Source of the DNA: JAKOQB01 sp036824465
Lineage (GTDB): Bacteria; Pseudomonadota; Gammaproteobacteria; Burkholderiales; Burkholderiaceae_F
Assembly: GCA_036824465.1 (NCBI GenBank)
Contig: DAITAC010000096.1
Location: forward strand, 1-14,747
Direction: 5' to 3'
Length of the DNA: 14,747 nt
The first letter of the stretch is position 1, and each line of letters begins with the position of its first letter. This document shows, piece by piece, positions 7,064-14,028 of this stretch. Position numbers and translations under genes: made by a program. A model generated the notes under the pieces. It did not search any database, was not told the origin of the DNA, and saw nothing but the letters and a program-made list of their open reading frames with translations.

Positions 7064-8545
7064 ATGTATCGATCACTGATCGCTCTGTGCACAGCGGCTA
7101 CCCTGTGCACGACCGCGCTAGCGCAACCGCAATCGAAGGGCGCTGCCACTTCGCTCGAAGTGAGCCCGCACGGCATCGGCCATATGCTGATCGTGCCGTA
7201 CTTCAACACCCAGGGCGGCAATACCACGCTGCTGAACCTGTTCAACGCCAGCGCCGCCAGCAAGGCCGTGAAGATTCGCTTCCGCGGCGCCGGCAATGGA
7301 GACGAACTGTTCAGTTTCCAGGTGTTTCTATGGCGACTTGAGGCCTGGACGGCGAATATCTCCACTGGTCCCAATGGCCTGCCGGCGGTCACCACGAGCG
7401 ATCGCTCCTGCACGTTGCCCGCAGTGATTAACGGCGAGCGGTTTCGCACCGCGCGTCTGAATCCTGCACTCGCCGGCGATGCCTTGGCCAACGAGGCCCG
7501 CGAGGGCTATATCGAGATCATCGCAATGGGCGATGTGATCGAGGGCACGCCGCTGGCAGCAGCGATCATGCCCCCGCAGATCGGCGGCGCCCCGTGCACA
7601 CCGACGGTATTGGGGTCGCTCACACGCTTCGATGCCCAACTGGCGCCACCGAGCACCGGACTGATGGCGAACTGGATTTTGATCAACGTGCCGCAGACGA
7701 CCACCTGGTCGGGCGAGGCGGTCGCGTACGAAGCGAGGAACAACGGTGCGCCGAGCACCGGCAACAACGTGTTCTTCCCGCAGACGGCGGTGCCGTTATC
7801 GGGTGCCGACGTGACGAGCTACACCTCGGATCCGCTGTACAACTTCGCGAATGGCGGGCCGATCATCGCGCCGAGCAGTCTGAGCCTGCCGGATCTTTCC
7901 ACGCCGTACACGACCACGGTCATCTCGCCGCAGGACCAGGTCACCGAACTGAGCTTCCAGATTTCGGCACCGAACATCGTTATCGAGTTTCTGACCGATC
8001 GATCGATCCGGGCTTCCACCGACTGGGTGGTGTCAATGCCGACGCGGCGGTATCACGTGGCGGTGGACTATCGAGGTCCAACGCTGATCACGAACGACGG
8101 GACCTTCGGTGACCCCGGTTCGGTCTATTTCAGCCGGCCAAGTCCACTTGTTTCCCCCTCCGGTCAGTCGTGCTACGCAAGTACCTCCTTTAGCCCAATC
8201 CAGGCGTATGACCGAGAAGGACGTTCGGCCTTAAACGAATTCTTGGCCCCTCTTATTCCGTGGTACTACAGCCTGTGCGGCACGGTGTCCGTGATCAGTG
8301 TCGGCGGCGAGACGGGCAGCTCATCGCCAACCTTGCAGGCGTCGGCCACGCGGTCACGGCTCTTAGACTTCAAAGACGGCGCGGACGGTTTGGCGTATTT
8401 GTGGTGGGACTTTCACGGACGGGGTCTGCCGGTTCTGGTGCGCCAGTTCGCGCGCGCCGTGAATTCCTCGGTGGCGCCGGGCGTCTCAGGGACATTTGGC
8501 GCGACATCGGCCGGGCGCACACGGACGCCCGGCGTTCTCCCGTAG
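7064..8545 (+). CDS. Secreted protein of unknown function
   Basis: A 493-residue protein with a clear Sec signal peptide: Arg3, a hydrophobic core and probable cleavage after Ala20 (CTTALA-QPQ). GAGAGG 4 nt before the ATG supports the start. The mature part reads as beta-rich domains with many Thr, Ser, Gly and Pro. Features include HGIGHMLIVPYFNTQGGNTT near the N-terminus, GYIEIIAMG near residue 150, and at the C-terminus GLPVLVRQFARAVN followed by APGVSGTFG. I associate this pattern (a repeated 'FPYY...NT...N' start, 'GYIEIIEMG' centre and 'GLPVIGF' end) with uncharacterised exported proteins of beta-proteobacteria; this is from memory. Four Cys after the signal could form disulfides. Function is unknown; a periplasmic or surface location is likely. 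The last ten residues look less conserved and may reflect a late frame change. Confidence 0.8.
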   Translation: MYRSLIALCTAATLCTTALAQPQSKGAATSLEVSPHGIGHMLIVPYFNTQGGNTTLLNLFNASAASKAVKIRFRGAGNGDELFSFQVFLWRLEAWTANISTGPNGLPAVTTSDRSCTLPAVINGERFRTARLNPALAGDALANEAREGYIEIIAMGDVIEGTPLAAAIMPPQIGGAPCTPTVLGSLTRFDAQLAPPSTGLMANWILINVPQTTTWSGEAVAYEARNNGAPSTGNNVFFPQTAVPLSGADVTSYTSDPLYNFANGGPIIAPSSLSLPDLSTPYTTTVISPQDQVTELSFQISAPNIVIEFLTDRSIRASTDWVVSMPTRRYHVAVDYRGPTLITNDGTFGDPGSVYFSRPSPLVSPSGQSCYASTSFSPIQAYDREGRSALNEFLAPLIPWYYSLCGTVSVISVGGETGSSSPTLQASATRSRLLDFKDGADGLAYLWWDFHGRGLPVLVRQFARAVNSSVAPGVSGTFGATSAGRTRTPGVLP

Positions 8546-9002
8546 TGACGCGACGCTTGATCGACCAGCGGAAGCGTAATTCGATCGTGTGCCTCGGGAA
8601 GTTGCACGATTTGAAACGGTACGGTAAGCGGTCGGAGTAGGTTGCACCACGCTACGTCTCAATGCTGTCGCGCGCAATCAAGCCGAATGCCCGGTGAGCT
8701 ACGCGTGCCCATGCCGGCAACGGCGGACGTCGCGCGGACACTTGCAGAGCGGACCTGTCATCGTTGTGGGTTTCTTGGAGGGTCTTGGCTACAAGCGCGC
8801 CAGGTTGATGGACTACGTCTGCTACCCCTGCACACTGGATTTCTGGCTGCCTTGCCGTGTTATGGCGGTGTGCAACTGGCCGCGCACCGAAGGCAAGGGT
8901 CGGCTGCTCGGAACTGGGGACCGTCCGGAAATTGCCTGCTTGCGAGTCCGCCCTGAGTGACCGGGTATTGCCGACTCCAGCCCGACACCCGCCCAGGCAC
9001 CC
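8546..9002. other. 457-bp intergenic stretch, nothing recognised
   Basis: The stretch separates the secreted-protein gene from the stop of the convergent adenosine-specific kinase gene. Short + strand ORFs of 88 to 104 codons exist (8694-8960, 8642-8956), but they lack an RBS, are Arg/Cys/Trp-rich and resemble no family known to me. No convincing intrinsic terminator, tRNA or repeat was found here. Confidence 0.4.
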
Positions 9003-9488
9003 TCATCCAAGCTTGTACCCAAACCTCCGCAGCATTTGCTTGCGCGCCGCGATGTCGGGCTCGGCTTCGACGCCTTGGCTCTTCAGGCCGTCGATCACGC
9101 CGAGGATGCCGCGCCCGCCTTCGGTCTCGGCAACGATGACTTCGACCGGGTTGGCGGTGGCGCAGTAGATGTTGCAGACCTCAGGCACCGCTTTGATCGT
9201 GTTGAGGATGTTCAGCGGGAACCCGCCGCTGACGAAGATGATGAAACAGTGACCGCAACTCAGGGCGACAGAGTTTCTCTTCGCCAGGTCAATGAGATCT
9301 GCGTCGTTGCCGGTCCAGCGCACCAGCGCCGGACCACTTGCCTCGCAGAATGCAATGCCGAACTTCATCTGCGGCACGGTCTGCACGATCGCCTCGTGCA
9401 GGTCCTCGATCGTTTTGATGAAATGCGACTGGCCAAGGATGAAATTGATGTCGGTCGGCTTTTCAATTCGGACAGTGGTCAGTTCCAT
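9003..9488 (-). CDS. Adenosine-specific kinase (PF04008-type)
   Basis: A 161-residue cytosolic protein. Nearly its whole length matches my memory of the adenosine-specific kinase family known from Pyrobaculum: INFILGQSHFIKTIEDLHEA (15-34), KFGIAFCEASG (42-52), VPEVCNIYCATANPVEVIVA (101-120) and ETEGGRGILGVIDG (121-134), ending in the typical RRFGYKLG. The family was assigned as ATP-dependent phosphorylation of adenosine from structural work; a role in bacteria is unproven. The start is ATG 9488, with AAGGAGG 6 nt upstream; the in-frame TTG at 9494 has no better RBS. The RBS and start codon are inside a nested inverted repeat (9483-9536), suggesting translational or operator control. It has no operon partner: vapC ends 157 nt upstream on the same strand. 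Confidence 0.93.
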   Translation of the reverse strand: MELTTVRIEKPTDINFILGQSHFIKTIEDLHEAIVQTVPQMKFGIAFCEASGPALVRWTGNDADLIDLAKRNSVALSCGHCFIIFVSGGFPLNILNTIKAVPEVCNIYCATANPVEVIVAETEGGRGILGVIDGLKSQGVEAEPDIAARKQMLRRFGYKLG

Positions 9489-9536
9489 GCGCAACCTCCT
9501 TCAGCTTATAGAAAATTGAAGGATAGGCGCATGGAA
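9483..9536 (-). promoter_or_regulatory. Nested inverted repeat covering RBS and start codon
   Basis: Outer arms TTCCATGCGC (9483-9492) and GCGCATGGAA (9527-9536) are perfect 10-bp inverted repeats. Inner arms TCCTTCA (9497-9503) and TGAAGGA (9517-9523) are perfect 7-bp repeats separated by 13 A/T-rich nt. Read as minus-strand RNA, the structure has 10 bp, a 3/4-nt internal loop, 7 bp and a 13-nt apical loop. The adenosine-kinase start codon is in the outer arm and most of AAGGAGG is in the inner arm. Whether transcription begins upstream of the structure cannot be told; a CTATAAG in the loop could also be a -10 box, in which case the palindrome would act as DNA. Confidence 0.6.
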
Positions 9537-9644
9537 TGCGTCCGACCGCTGCCGCTGCGCATTCACTGATGCAGCGACTGCAACGCCCGGCAGGATCAGA
9601 AAGAGAAGAAGAGGCTCTCCGCCCCGCAATGCGAGGCCTTCGTT

Positions 9645-10049
9645 TCAGGCGAGAAACCTGGTTCTGACTCCGTAGCTTTCGTAGACCGCCGCGGCGCGCC
9701 GGTCGCAGGTGACGAGTTCGGCCTTGTGCCTGGCGGCCGTGGCAGACACCAGCGCGTCGTACGCGGCGCCACCAGCCACGTCGTGTTCCGGCAAACCAAA
9801 CAGAAATTCCTTGTATGCCTGAGCGCTGAGCCGCAAAAACGGCTCGGGGAATCGCGCCCGGATGAAGTCGCGAACCACGACGCCGGGACTGCGGTGAGGA
9901 GGCGGCAAGCGCGTAAGCACGGAATACGTTTCGAGTGCACAGTGCTCAATAAGGCGCAAGCCGCCGTCGAGCGCCCGTCGGGCCGACGCGTGTTGGTCGT
10001 GCCAGGACGCAAATGCAGCGACAACCACGCTCGTGTCCGCCGCTCTCAC
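9645..10049 (-). CDS. vapC: PIN-domain ribonuclease toxin, VapC-like
   Basis: A 134-residue single PIN domain, normal for VapC. The four acidic Mg2+-binding residues are present: Asp5 in MRAADTSVVVAAF, Glu40 in LETYSVLTR, Asp98 in YDALVSATA and Asp116 in VTCDRRA. VapC toxins cleave specific tRNA or rRNA sites and are held inactive by the cognate VapB. The GTG start overlaps the antitoxin stop codon by 4 nt (GTGA), which indicates translational coupling. The order antitoxin-toxin is the usual one for this family. Confidence 0.9.
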   Translation of the reverse strand: MRAADTSVVVAAFASWHDQHASARRALDGGLRLIEHCALETYSVLTRLPPPHRSPGVVVRDFIRARFPEPFLRLSAQAYKEFLFGLPEHDVAGGAAYDALVSATAARHKAELVTCDRRAAAVYESYGVRTRFLA

Positions 10050-10303
10050 CTCCGCACACGCTCCAACGTGTCGCGCACCTGTCGTGCGGTAAGCGGCGGC
10101 AGTTCCTTGTCCGGGACCGCCACGACGCCCTTGCCGTGTTTCTGCAACGTCATCGGAGTCGCAGCGATCTCGATTTCAAGTCGCCCGTCGCCCGCGCGCA
10201 TTTCGAGCGCCTGGCCAGGCTTCAGGCCGAGCGCTTGCCGAAGCGGCTTTGGCACGACAACCCGTCCAGCGGCATCGATGGTGGTTTTCATGGGAGAAAG
10301 CAT
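10046..10303 (-). CDS. vapB: AbrB/SpoVT-domain antitoxin, VapB-like
   Basis: An 85-residue protein with an N-terminal swapped-hairpin AbrB DNA-binding domain (MKTTIDAAGRVVVPKPLRQA, then LGLKPGQALEMRAGDGRLEI) and a C-terminal tail (LTARQVRDTLERVRR) expected to bind the toxin. Homologues typically begin at MKTTID, so Met5 (10291) is an alternative and perhaps better start; neither ATG has a good Shine-Dalgarno sequence. The gene starts 15 nt after the stop of the truncated MFS copy on the same strand, so it could be read from the duplicated MFS promoter as well as its own autoregulated one. Confidence 0.88.
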   Translation of the reverse strand: MLSPMKTTIDAAGRVVVPKPLRQALGLKPGQALEMRAGDGRLEIEIAATPMTLQKHGKGVVAVPDKELPPLTARQVRDTLERVRR

Positions 10304-10318
10304 GGCATAAGAATGGCA

Positions 10319-10897
10319 TTACCGCAACCAGAGTTGAGGGCGACGCCGTTGCGCGTCGGCCTCGGTTCGCGATGCCGACAGCGCCGCGAGAGCAACGAAC
10401 ACGCCGCGCCACGACGTTTGCGTGACCACCCACGCCAGCGGCGCGCCGGCAGCGACGGCGCCGAGGTTGCCGACGAACATCGTGACGCCGGTGACCGTGG
10501 CAAAACGCTCGGGCGCAAACCACATTGCCGAAACCTTCAGGATCGCGATGAATGCGACCGCCACCCCGACGCCCACCAGCGTGCGCCCGACCGCCGCGAT
10601 TTCCCACACCGGCGCGAGCGCAAACAGCAACGATCCGATCGCCGCGATTGCTGCGCCGCCCGTGAGCAGCTTGCGCGGCCCGAGCGTATCGGCCAGCACG
10701 CCGACCGGCACTTGCAGGAGCGTGTAGACGTAGAAATAAGTTGCGGCAAGCGTACCCAGCACCGCGCCGCTGATCGAGAAGGTGCGCGTCAGCTCGCTCG
10801 CGATCGCCGCCGGCGCCGTGCGATGAAAGAACGACAACACATAACTGGCCAGCGCGAGTCCGAAGACAATGCGGCGCGCCTGCACAAAGGTGATCAT
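10319..10897 (-). pseudogene. Truncated second copy of the MFS transporter gene
   Basis: Codons 1-172 are the same as in the intact gene at 4439-5680. At 10381 the frame leaves the repeat and continues for 20 unrelated codons to a stop at 10319, giving a 192-residue product that lacks about half of the 12 membrane segments, including the whole second half. It cannot be a working permease. Its promoter region is intact, so it should still be transcribed, running straight into vapBC. Confidence 0.93.
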
Positions 10898-12004
10898 GCG
10901 TCGATACTGACGGTCATCGATGCCCTCTAACCGACCAACGAATGCGGCTAAATGAACAACCCAAAGAATGCCCGACCCGTAGTCACTCGTCGACCCGCGC
11001 GTGCGTGCGGGTCTTGTTGAGGGGCGGATGACGCTCGAACTCGAAGTGCGTCTCCGGCGGCACGTCGAAGAGTTGGCGGGAGAAATCGGCGAACGGCACG
11101 TGCGCCGGGCGCAGGCGTTGCGCGCGGCCGAGGCGTACATCGCCGGCGAGTTCGCCGCGCTCGGCTACGAAGTCATGCGACAGACCTATCTCGCAGAAGA
11201 TGTGGAGTCGTCCAACCTTGAAGTCTCGATACCGGGCAGCGCGCAGGCAAGGGAGATCGTGCTCGTCGGTGCGCACTACGACACGGTTCCCGGCTCGCCC
11301 GGCGCCGACGACAACGCAAGCGGTGTGGCCGGGCTGATCGAAATCGCGCGGGCGCTGCGCGAGACGCGGTGTGCACGCACCGTGAAACTCGTCGCCTTCG
11401 TCAACGAAGAGCCGCCGTTCTTCTACTGGGGCGAAATGGGCAGCCGCGTTTACGCACGAGCCGCACGCGCCCGCGGCGACGACATTCGCGTGATGCTGTC
11501 GCTCGAGATGCTCGGCTGCTACAGCGATTCGGCGGGCAGCCAGGATTATCCGCCACCGCTTGGCTTCTTCTATCCCGACGCCGGCAACTTCATCGCCTTC
11601 ATTTCCAACCTGCGCTCGCGACGCGCGCTTGCCGGCCTGGTGCGCGCGTTCAGGGCGGGCTCGGACTTTCCGGCGGAGAAGCTCGCCAGCCCCGCCTTCG
11701 TCCCTGGTGTCTCGTGGAGCGACCAGCTCTCGTTCTGGCGCGAGGGTTACCCCGCCGTGATGGTCACCGACACGGCGTTCTACCGCTACCGCCACTACCA
11801 CCAACCGACCGACACGCCCGATCGCCTCGACTACGCGCGCATGGCACGTGTGGTCGAAGGGCTGGCGAGCGCGGTGCGGACGCTGGCGGGCGATGCGATG
11901 TCGCTGGTCGCTTCGCTTTCATCGTCGTGAGCCTTACTCGCGCCGCAGCTTGTCGATGCTGCGTTCGACTGGTGACAGCAACGCCGACGAAAGTCGAGAG
12001 TCGA
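10382..12004. repeat. Direct repeat, copy 2 (1,623 bp)
   Basis: Second copy of 5165-6787, in the same orientation and seemingly without differences. Its left end cuts the MFS gene beside vapBC; its right end, 74 nt past the M28 stop codon, meets a run of gene fragments and an IS91-family transposase remnant. At the left edge TGCCGACA is shared with copy 1 just outside the perfect match, a possible microhomology at the junction. Confidence 0.97.
11028..11930 (+). CDS. M28-family zinc metallopeptidase, copy 2
   Basis: A complete second gene, seemingly identical to the one at 5811-6713, with the same leader hairpin, the same GAGGGG RBS and the same two-zinc site residues (His83, Asp85, Asp94, Glu127, Glu128, Glu160, His258). 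The identity implies a very recent duplication or ongoing gene conversion. Because its upstream control region is copied as well, it should be expressed like copy 1, doubling gene dosage. An assembly error is the main alternative. Confidence 0.92.
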   Translation: MTLELEVRLRRHVEELAGEIGERHVRRAQALRAAEAYIAGEFAALGYEVMRQTYLAEDVESSNLEVSIPGSAQAREIVLVGAHYDTVPGSPGADDNASGVAGLIEIARALRETRCARTVKLVAFVNEEPPFFYWGEMGSRVYARAARARGDDIRVMLSLEMLGCYSDSAGSQDYPPPLGFFYPDAGNFIAFISNLRSRRALAGLVRAFRAGSDFPAEKLASPAFVPGVSWSDQLSFWREGYPAVMVTDTAFYRYRHYHQPTDTPDRLDYARMARVVEGLASAVRTLAGDAMSLVASLSSS

Positions 12005-12061
12005 CCCGAAGGCGACCTTCACTCTGTAGGAAGCGGACCGTCAGGGGGATAGTGCCCACGC

Positions 12062-12166
12062 AGCTTCGAGTTCCGCACCTCGCTGCCGATGACCGGCGCC
12101 GGCAAGATCCAGAAGACCGGGCTGCGCAAGCCGTTCTGGGAAGGGCGTGACCGCCAAGTGGCCTGA
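12062..12166 (+). pseudogene. C-terminal remnant of an acyl-CoA ligase (AMP-dependent synthetase)
   Basis: The 34-codon open frame begins SFEFRTSLPMTGAGKIQKTG and continues LRKPFWEGRDRQVA before TGA. This is the A10 core motif of adenylate-forming enzymes (P-x-T-x-x-GKIQK with the catalytic Lys) and the typical acyl-CoA ligase tail. An in-frame TAG at 12050-12052 shows that the rest of the gene is gone. It lies 57 nt past the right end of repeat copy 2. It is too short to be functional. Confidence 0.8.
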
Positions 12167-12207
12167 TGCTCGACGGCGCGAACCTCGAACTCCGATCTGA
12201 CAGGGCG

Positions 12208-12720
12208 TCAGCGCACCGCGTCGGCCGCCTCCGGCGGCAGTAGGCCCGCCGCCACGCTCAGGAAGACCCTGCGCCGTTCGCGCAGCGCCGGGTCCTGATA
12301 GCTGATGCACAGTGGGTTGTCGGGCGCGCTCGCGAACGCGGGGTGATCCTCGACTAGCCTCTGCCAGGCCGCGCGCGCCTCTTCGATGCGGCCGGCGCCA
12401 ACCAGACACAGCACGAGGTTCGCCTTGAACTGCGCCGCGCGCGGCCAATCCTATACCGCGCGCCGGCCCCATTCCACGCCTTCGTCACAGCGCCGCGCCG
12501 CAAAGGCGGACATGGTCAGGCCGTTGTGCACGCCCATTTAGCCGGTCTTTTCGCGCGGGTTCAGCCGCAGGAAGCGCAGGCCCAGCTCCTTGCCGCGCTC
12601 GCCATGGCCGCACAAGGCCCCGACATAGCAGGCCATCTACAGCACGGTGGCGTGGTTGGGGTTGAGCTGCACCGCGCGTCGCACGTCCCGCAGGCACGAG
12701 GCGGGGTCGGGGATAGGGAA
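12208..12720 (-). pseudogene. C-terminal remnant of a TPR-repeat protein with three in-frame stops
   Basis: Reading through the stops gives one continuous helical-repeat protein: RRAVQLNPNHATVL, stop, MACYVGALCGHGERGKELGL, then RFLRLNPREKTG, stop, MGVHNGLTMSAFAARR, GVEWGRRAV, stop, DWPRAAQFKANLVLCLVGAG, then RIEEARAAWQRLVEDHPAFA and a tail ending PPEAADAVR. The stops are TAG 12637-12639, TAA 12538-12540 and TAG 12451-12453; the first replaces a probable Trp. The style matches TPR tails found behind adenylate-cyclase or regulator domains, but the N-terminal part is missing, so the parent is uncertain. Only the last 68 codons (from 12414) remain as an open frame. Confidence 0.75.
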
Positions 12721-12952
12721 ATCAAACGCTCGTTTTCCGCACCGAGGGGCGGAGGACCGGTGATCGTGGCAAGCGTTGGCGCATGGTAGGGGGCCGAAGG
12801 CAAGCGGATCGCCGTTGAACGATCGCACTGACCCATTGGCAGAGTCGTCGGGCAGCCGAGAAGGACCGGTCGCTGCGCGGGTCGGTCGCGGGCGCGTACT
12901 GCCACCTGCGCCCGGGGCACCGAGCAGTTCGATGACACAGCGGTGGTCCAGG

Positions 12953-13402
12953 TCAGGCCGCCTGCAGTAGCCGTTGCGAGCGCGCCGGCGCCCGCGGCGG
13001 TGGCCGAGCGGCCAGGCCTAGATGGGTGAGGATGCGCTCGATCACGGGTGGCTCGACGATGGCGGCGAGGATCTTGAGCGCGCCGCCGCAGTGCGGGCAG
13101 TGTTCGAGGTCGAGCGCGAAGACACGCTTGAGCAGCCGGGCCCAACTGAGGCGCGCGGCCCGTCTATGCGCGCACCCCGGCTCGGGCGAGGTGCACGCTG
13201 AAGCGGCCTCGGCCTCATGATCCGGCCCTGCCGGAATCACCAGCGCGCGGAGCTTGGCATTGGGCGCGAACACCCCATGGAATCGGATCAAGGGCAAACG
13301 CAGGCGCGGCACCAGCGCGGCCAGCCGCGGCATGAACTGCAGCGGCTCCACCGCACCTAGCCCGCCGATGCGGTCCATTCGGTGTCGCTCGCGCAGGGGC
13401 AT
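12953..13402 (-). mobile_element. IS91-family transposase, C-terminal remnant
   Basis: 149 codons match the C-terminal part of IS91-type (Y2) transposases: EPLQFMPRLAALVPRLRLPL, IRFHGVFAPNAKLRALVIP, the linker LSWARLLKRVFALDLEHC, the Cys pair HCPHCGGALKILAAI, and PPVIERILTHLGL. The N-terminal zinc finger, HUH motif and catalytic tyrosines are absent, and an in-frame TAA lies 51 nt before the ATG. The 230 bp beyond its stop (12721-12952) hold no gene; that length would suit the origin end of an IS91-type element abutting the TPR remnant (inference). IS91 elements move by rolling-circle replication and can carry adjacent DNA, which is relevant to the nearby duplication. Confidence 0.85.
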
Positions 13403-13480
13403 CGGGCTTCTCGCATTCCGCTTCGGATCAGTCGAACGGCAACTGCGACCTTATCTATAACCGAGGAAATTCGACCCTGG

Positions 13481-13510
13481 TGTGGTGGCCGCGATTCACG
13501 CAGCACCACA
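13481..13510 (-). other. Stem-loop after the cupin gene
   Basis: TGTGGTG at 13481-13487 and CACCACA at 13504-13510 form a perfect 7-bp inverted repeat with a short nested GCG/CGC stem. It begins 8 nt past the cupin stop codon on the coding strand. No T-run follows, so it is at best a weak terminator or an mRNA 3'-end stabiliser. Confidence 0.35.
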
Positions 13511-13518
13511 GCGACTTC

Positions 13519-13911
13519 CTATTCCGTCGTCTTGCCGTCAAAGTGTTCGCTGTCCGCTTCCGCCTCCTCGCGGGTGTGGTGGACAACGGCATCCCGATGA
13601 TTCGGCGGTGCATAGAGCGTGTAGAGCTTCAGCGGCACACTGCCGGTGTTGATGATGTTGTGATTCGTCCCCGCCGGGACGAGCACCGCAAATCCCGCAC
13701 GGATCGCCTTACGAACGCCGTCGAGCACCGCCTCGCCAGTGCCCTCCTCCACGCGAAAGAACTGGTCGAGTTTGTGGACTTCCGCCCCGATCTCCTCCTT
13801 GGGTTTTAACGCCATGACCACGAGCTGGCAGTTCTTCGCCGTGTAAAGCACCCGGCGAAACTCGGCATTCTTGACGGCGATGCCCTCGATATCTTGCACA
13901 AAGCCCTTCAT
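13519..13911 (-). CDS. Small single-domain cupin protein
   Basis: A 130-residue cupin. Motif 1 is EIGAEVHKLDQFFRVEEGTG (40-59) with His46 and Glu55/56 as likely metal ligands; motif 2 is GFAVLVPAGTNHNIINTG (73-90) with His84. The tail NHRDAVVHHT...DSEHFDGKTTE matches a common bacterial group of uncharacterised cupins, and the length is normal for it. AAAGGAGAG sits 7 nt upstream of the ATG. The gene follows the caleosin-like gene by 117 nt on the same strand and may be co-transcribed. Function is unknown; a metal-dependent dioxygenase, isomerase or sugar-binding role are all possible. Confidence 0.9.
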   Translation of the reverse strand: MKGFVQDIEGIAVKNAEFRRVLYTAKNCQLVVMALKPKEEIGAEVHKLDQFFRVEEGTGEAVLDGVRKAIRAGFAVLVPAGTNHNIINTGSVPLKLYTLYAPPNHRDAVVHHTREEAEADSEHFDGKTTE

Positions 13912-14028
13912 GACGACTCTCCTTTTGTTGGTTCGCCCGTGTGGTGCTCGACGTCCTACGAGGTTGAGCGCTAATCGATTCGGGAATTGGCCGCTTCGGG
14001 CGCCGGGAAGGGAGACCCTCCCGAGGGC

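Noticed and set aside
8642..8960. Small + strand ORFs of 88 and 104 codons
   Set aside because: No RBS, skewed Arg/Cys/Trp composition and no resemblance to known proteins; kept only as unexplained intergenic DNA.
9003..9569. + strand 177-codon ORF opposite the adenosine-specific kinase
   Set aside because: Shadow of a well-conserved gene; only its last 12 codons, after the mirrored RBS, are mentioned as a finding.
12561..13145. 194-codon minus-strand ORF across the TPR and IS91 remnants
   Set aside because: It uses a frame different from both recognisable remnants and has low-complexity Arg/Ala/Pro composition.
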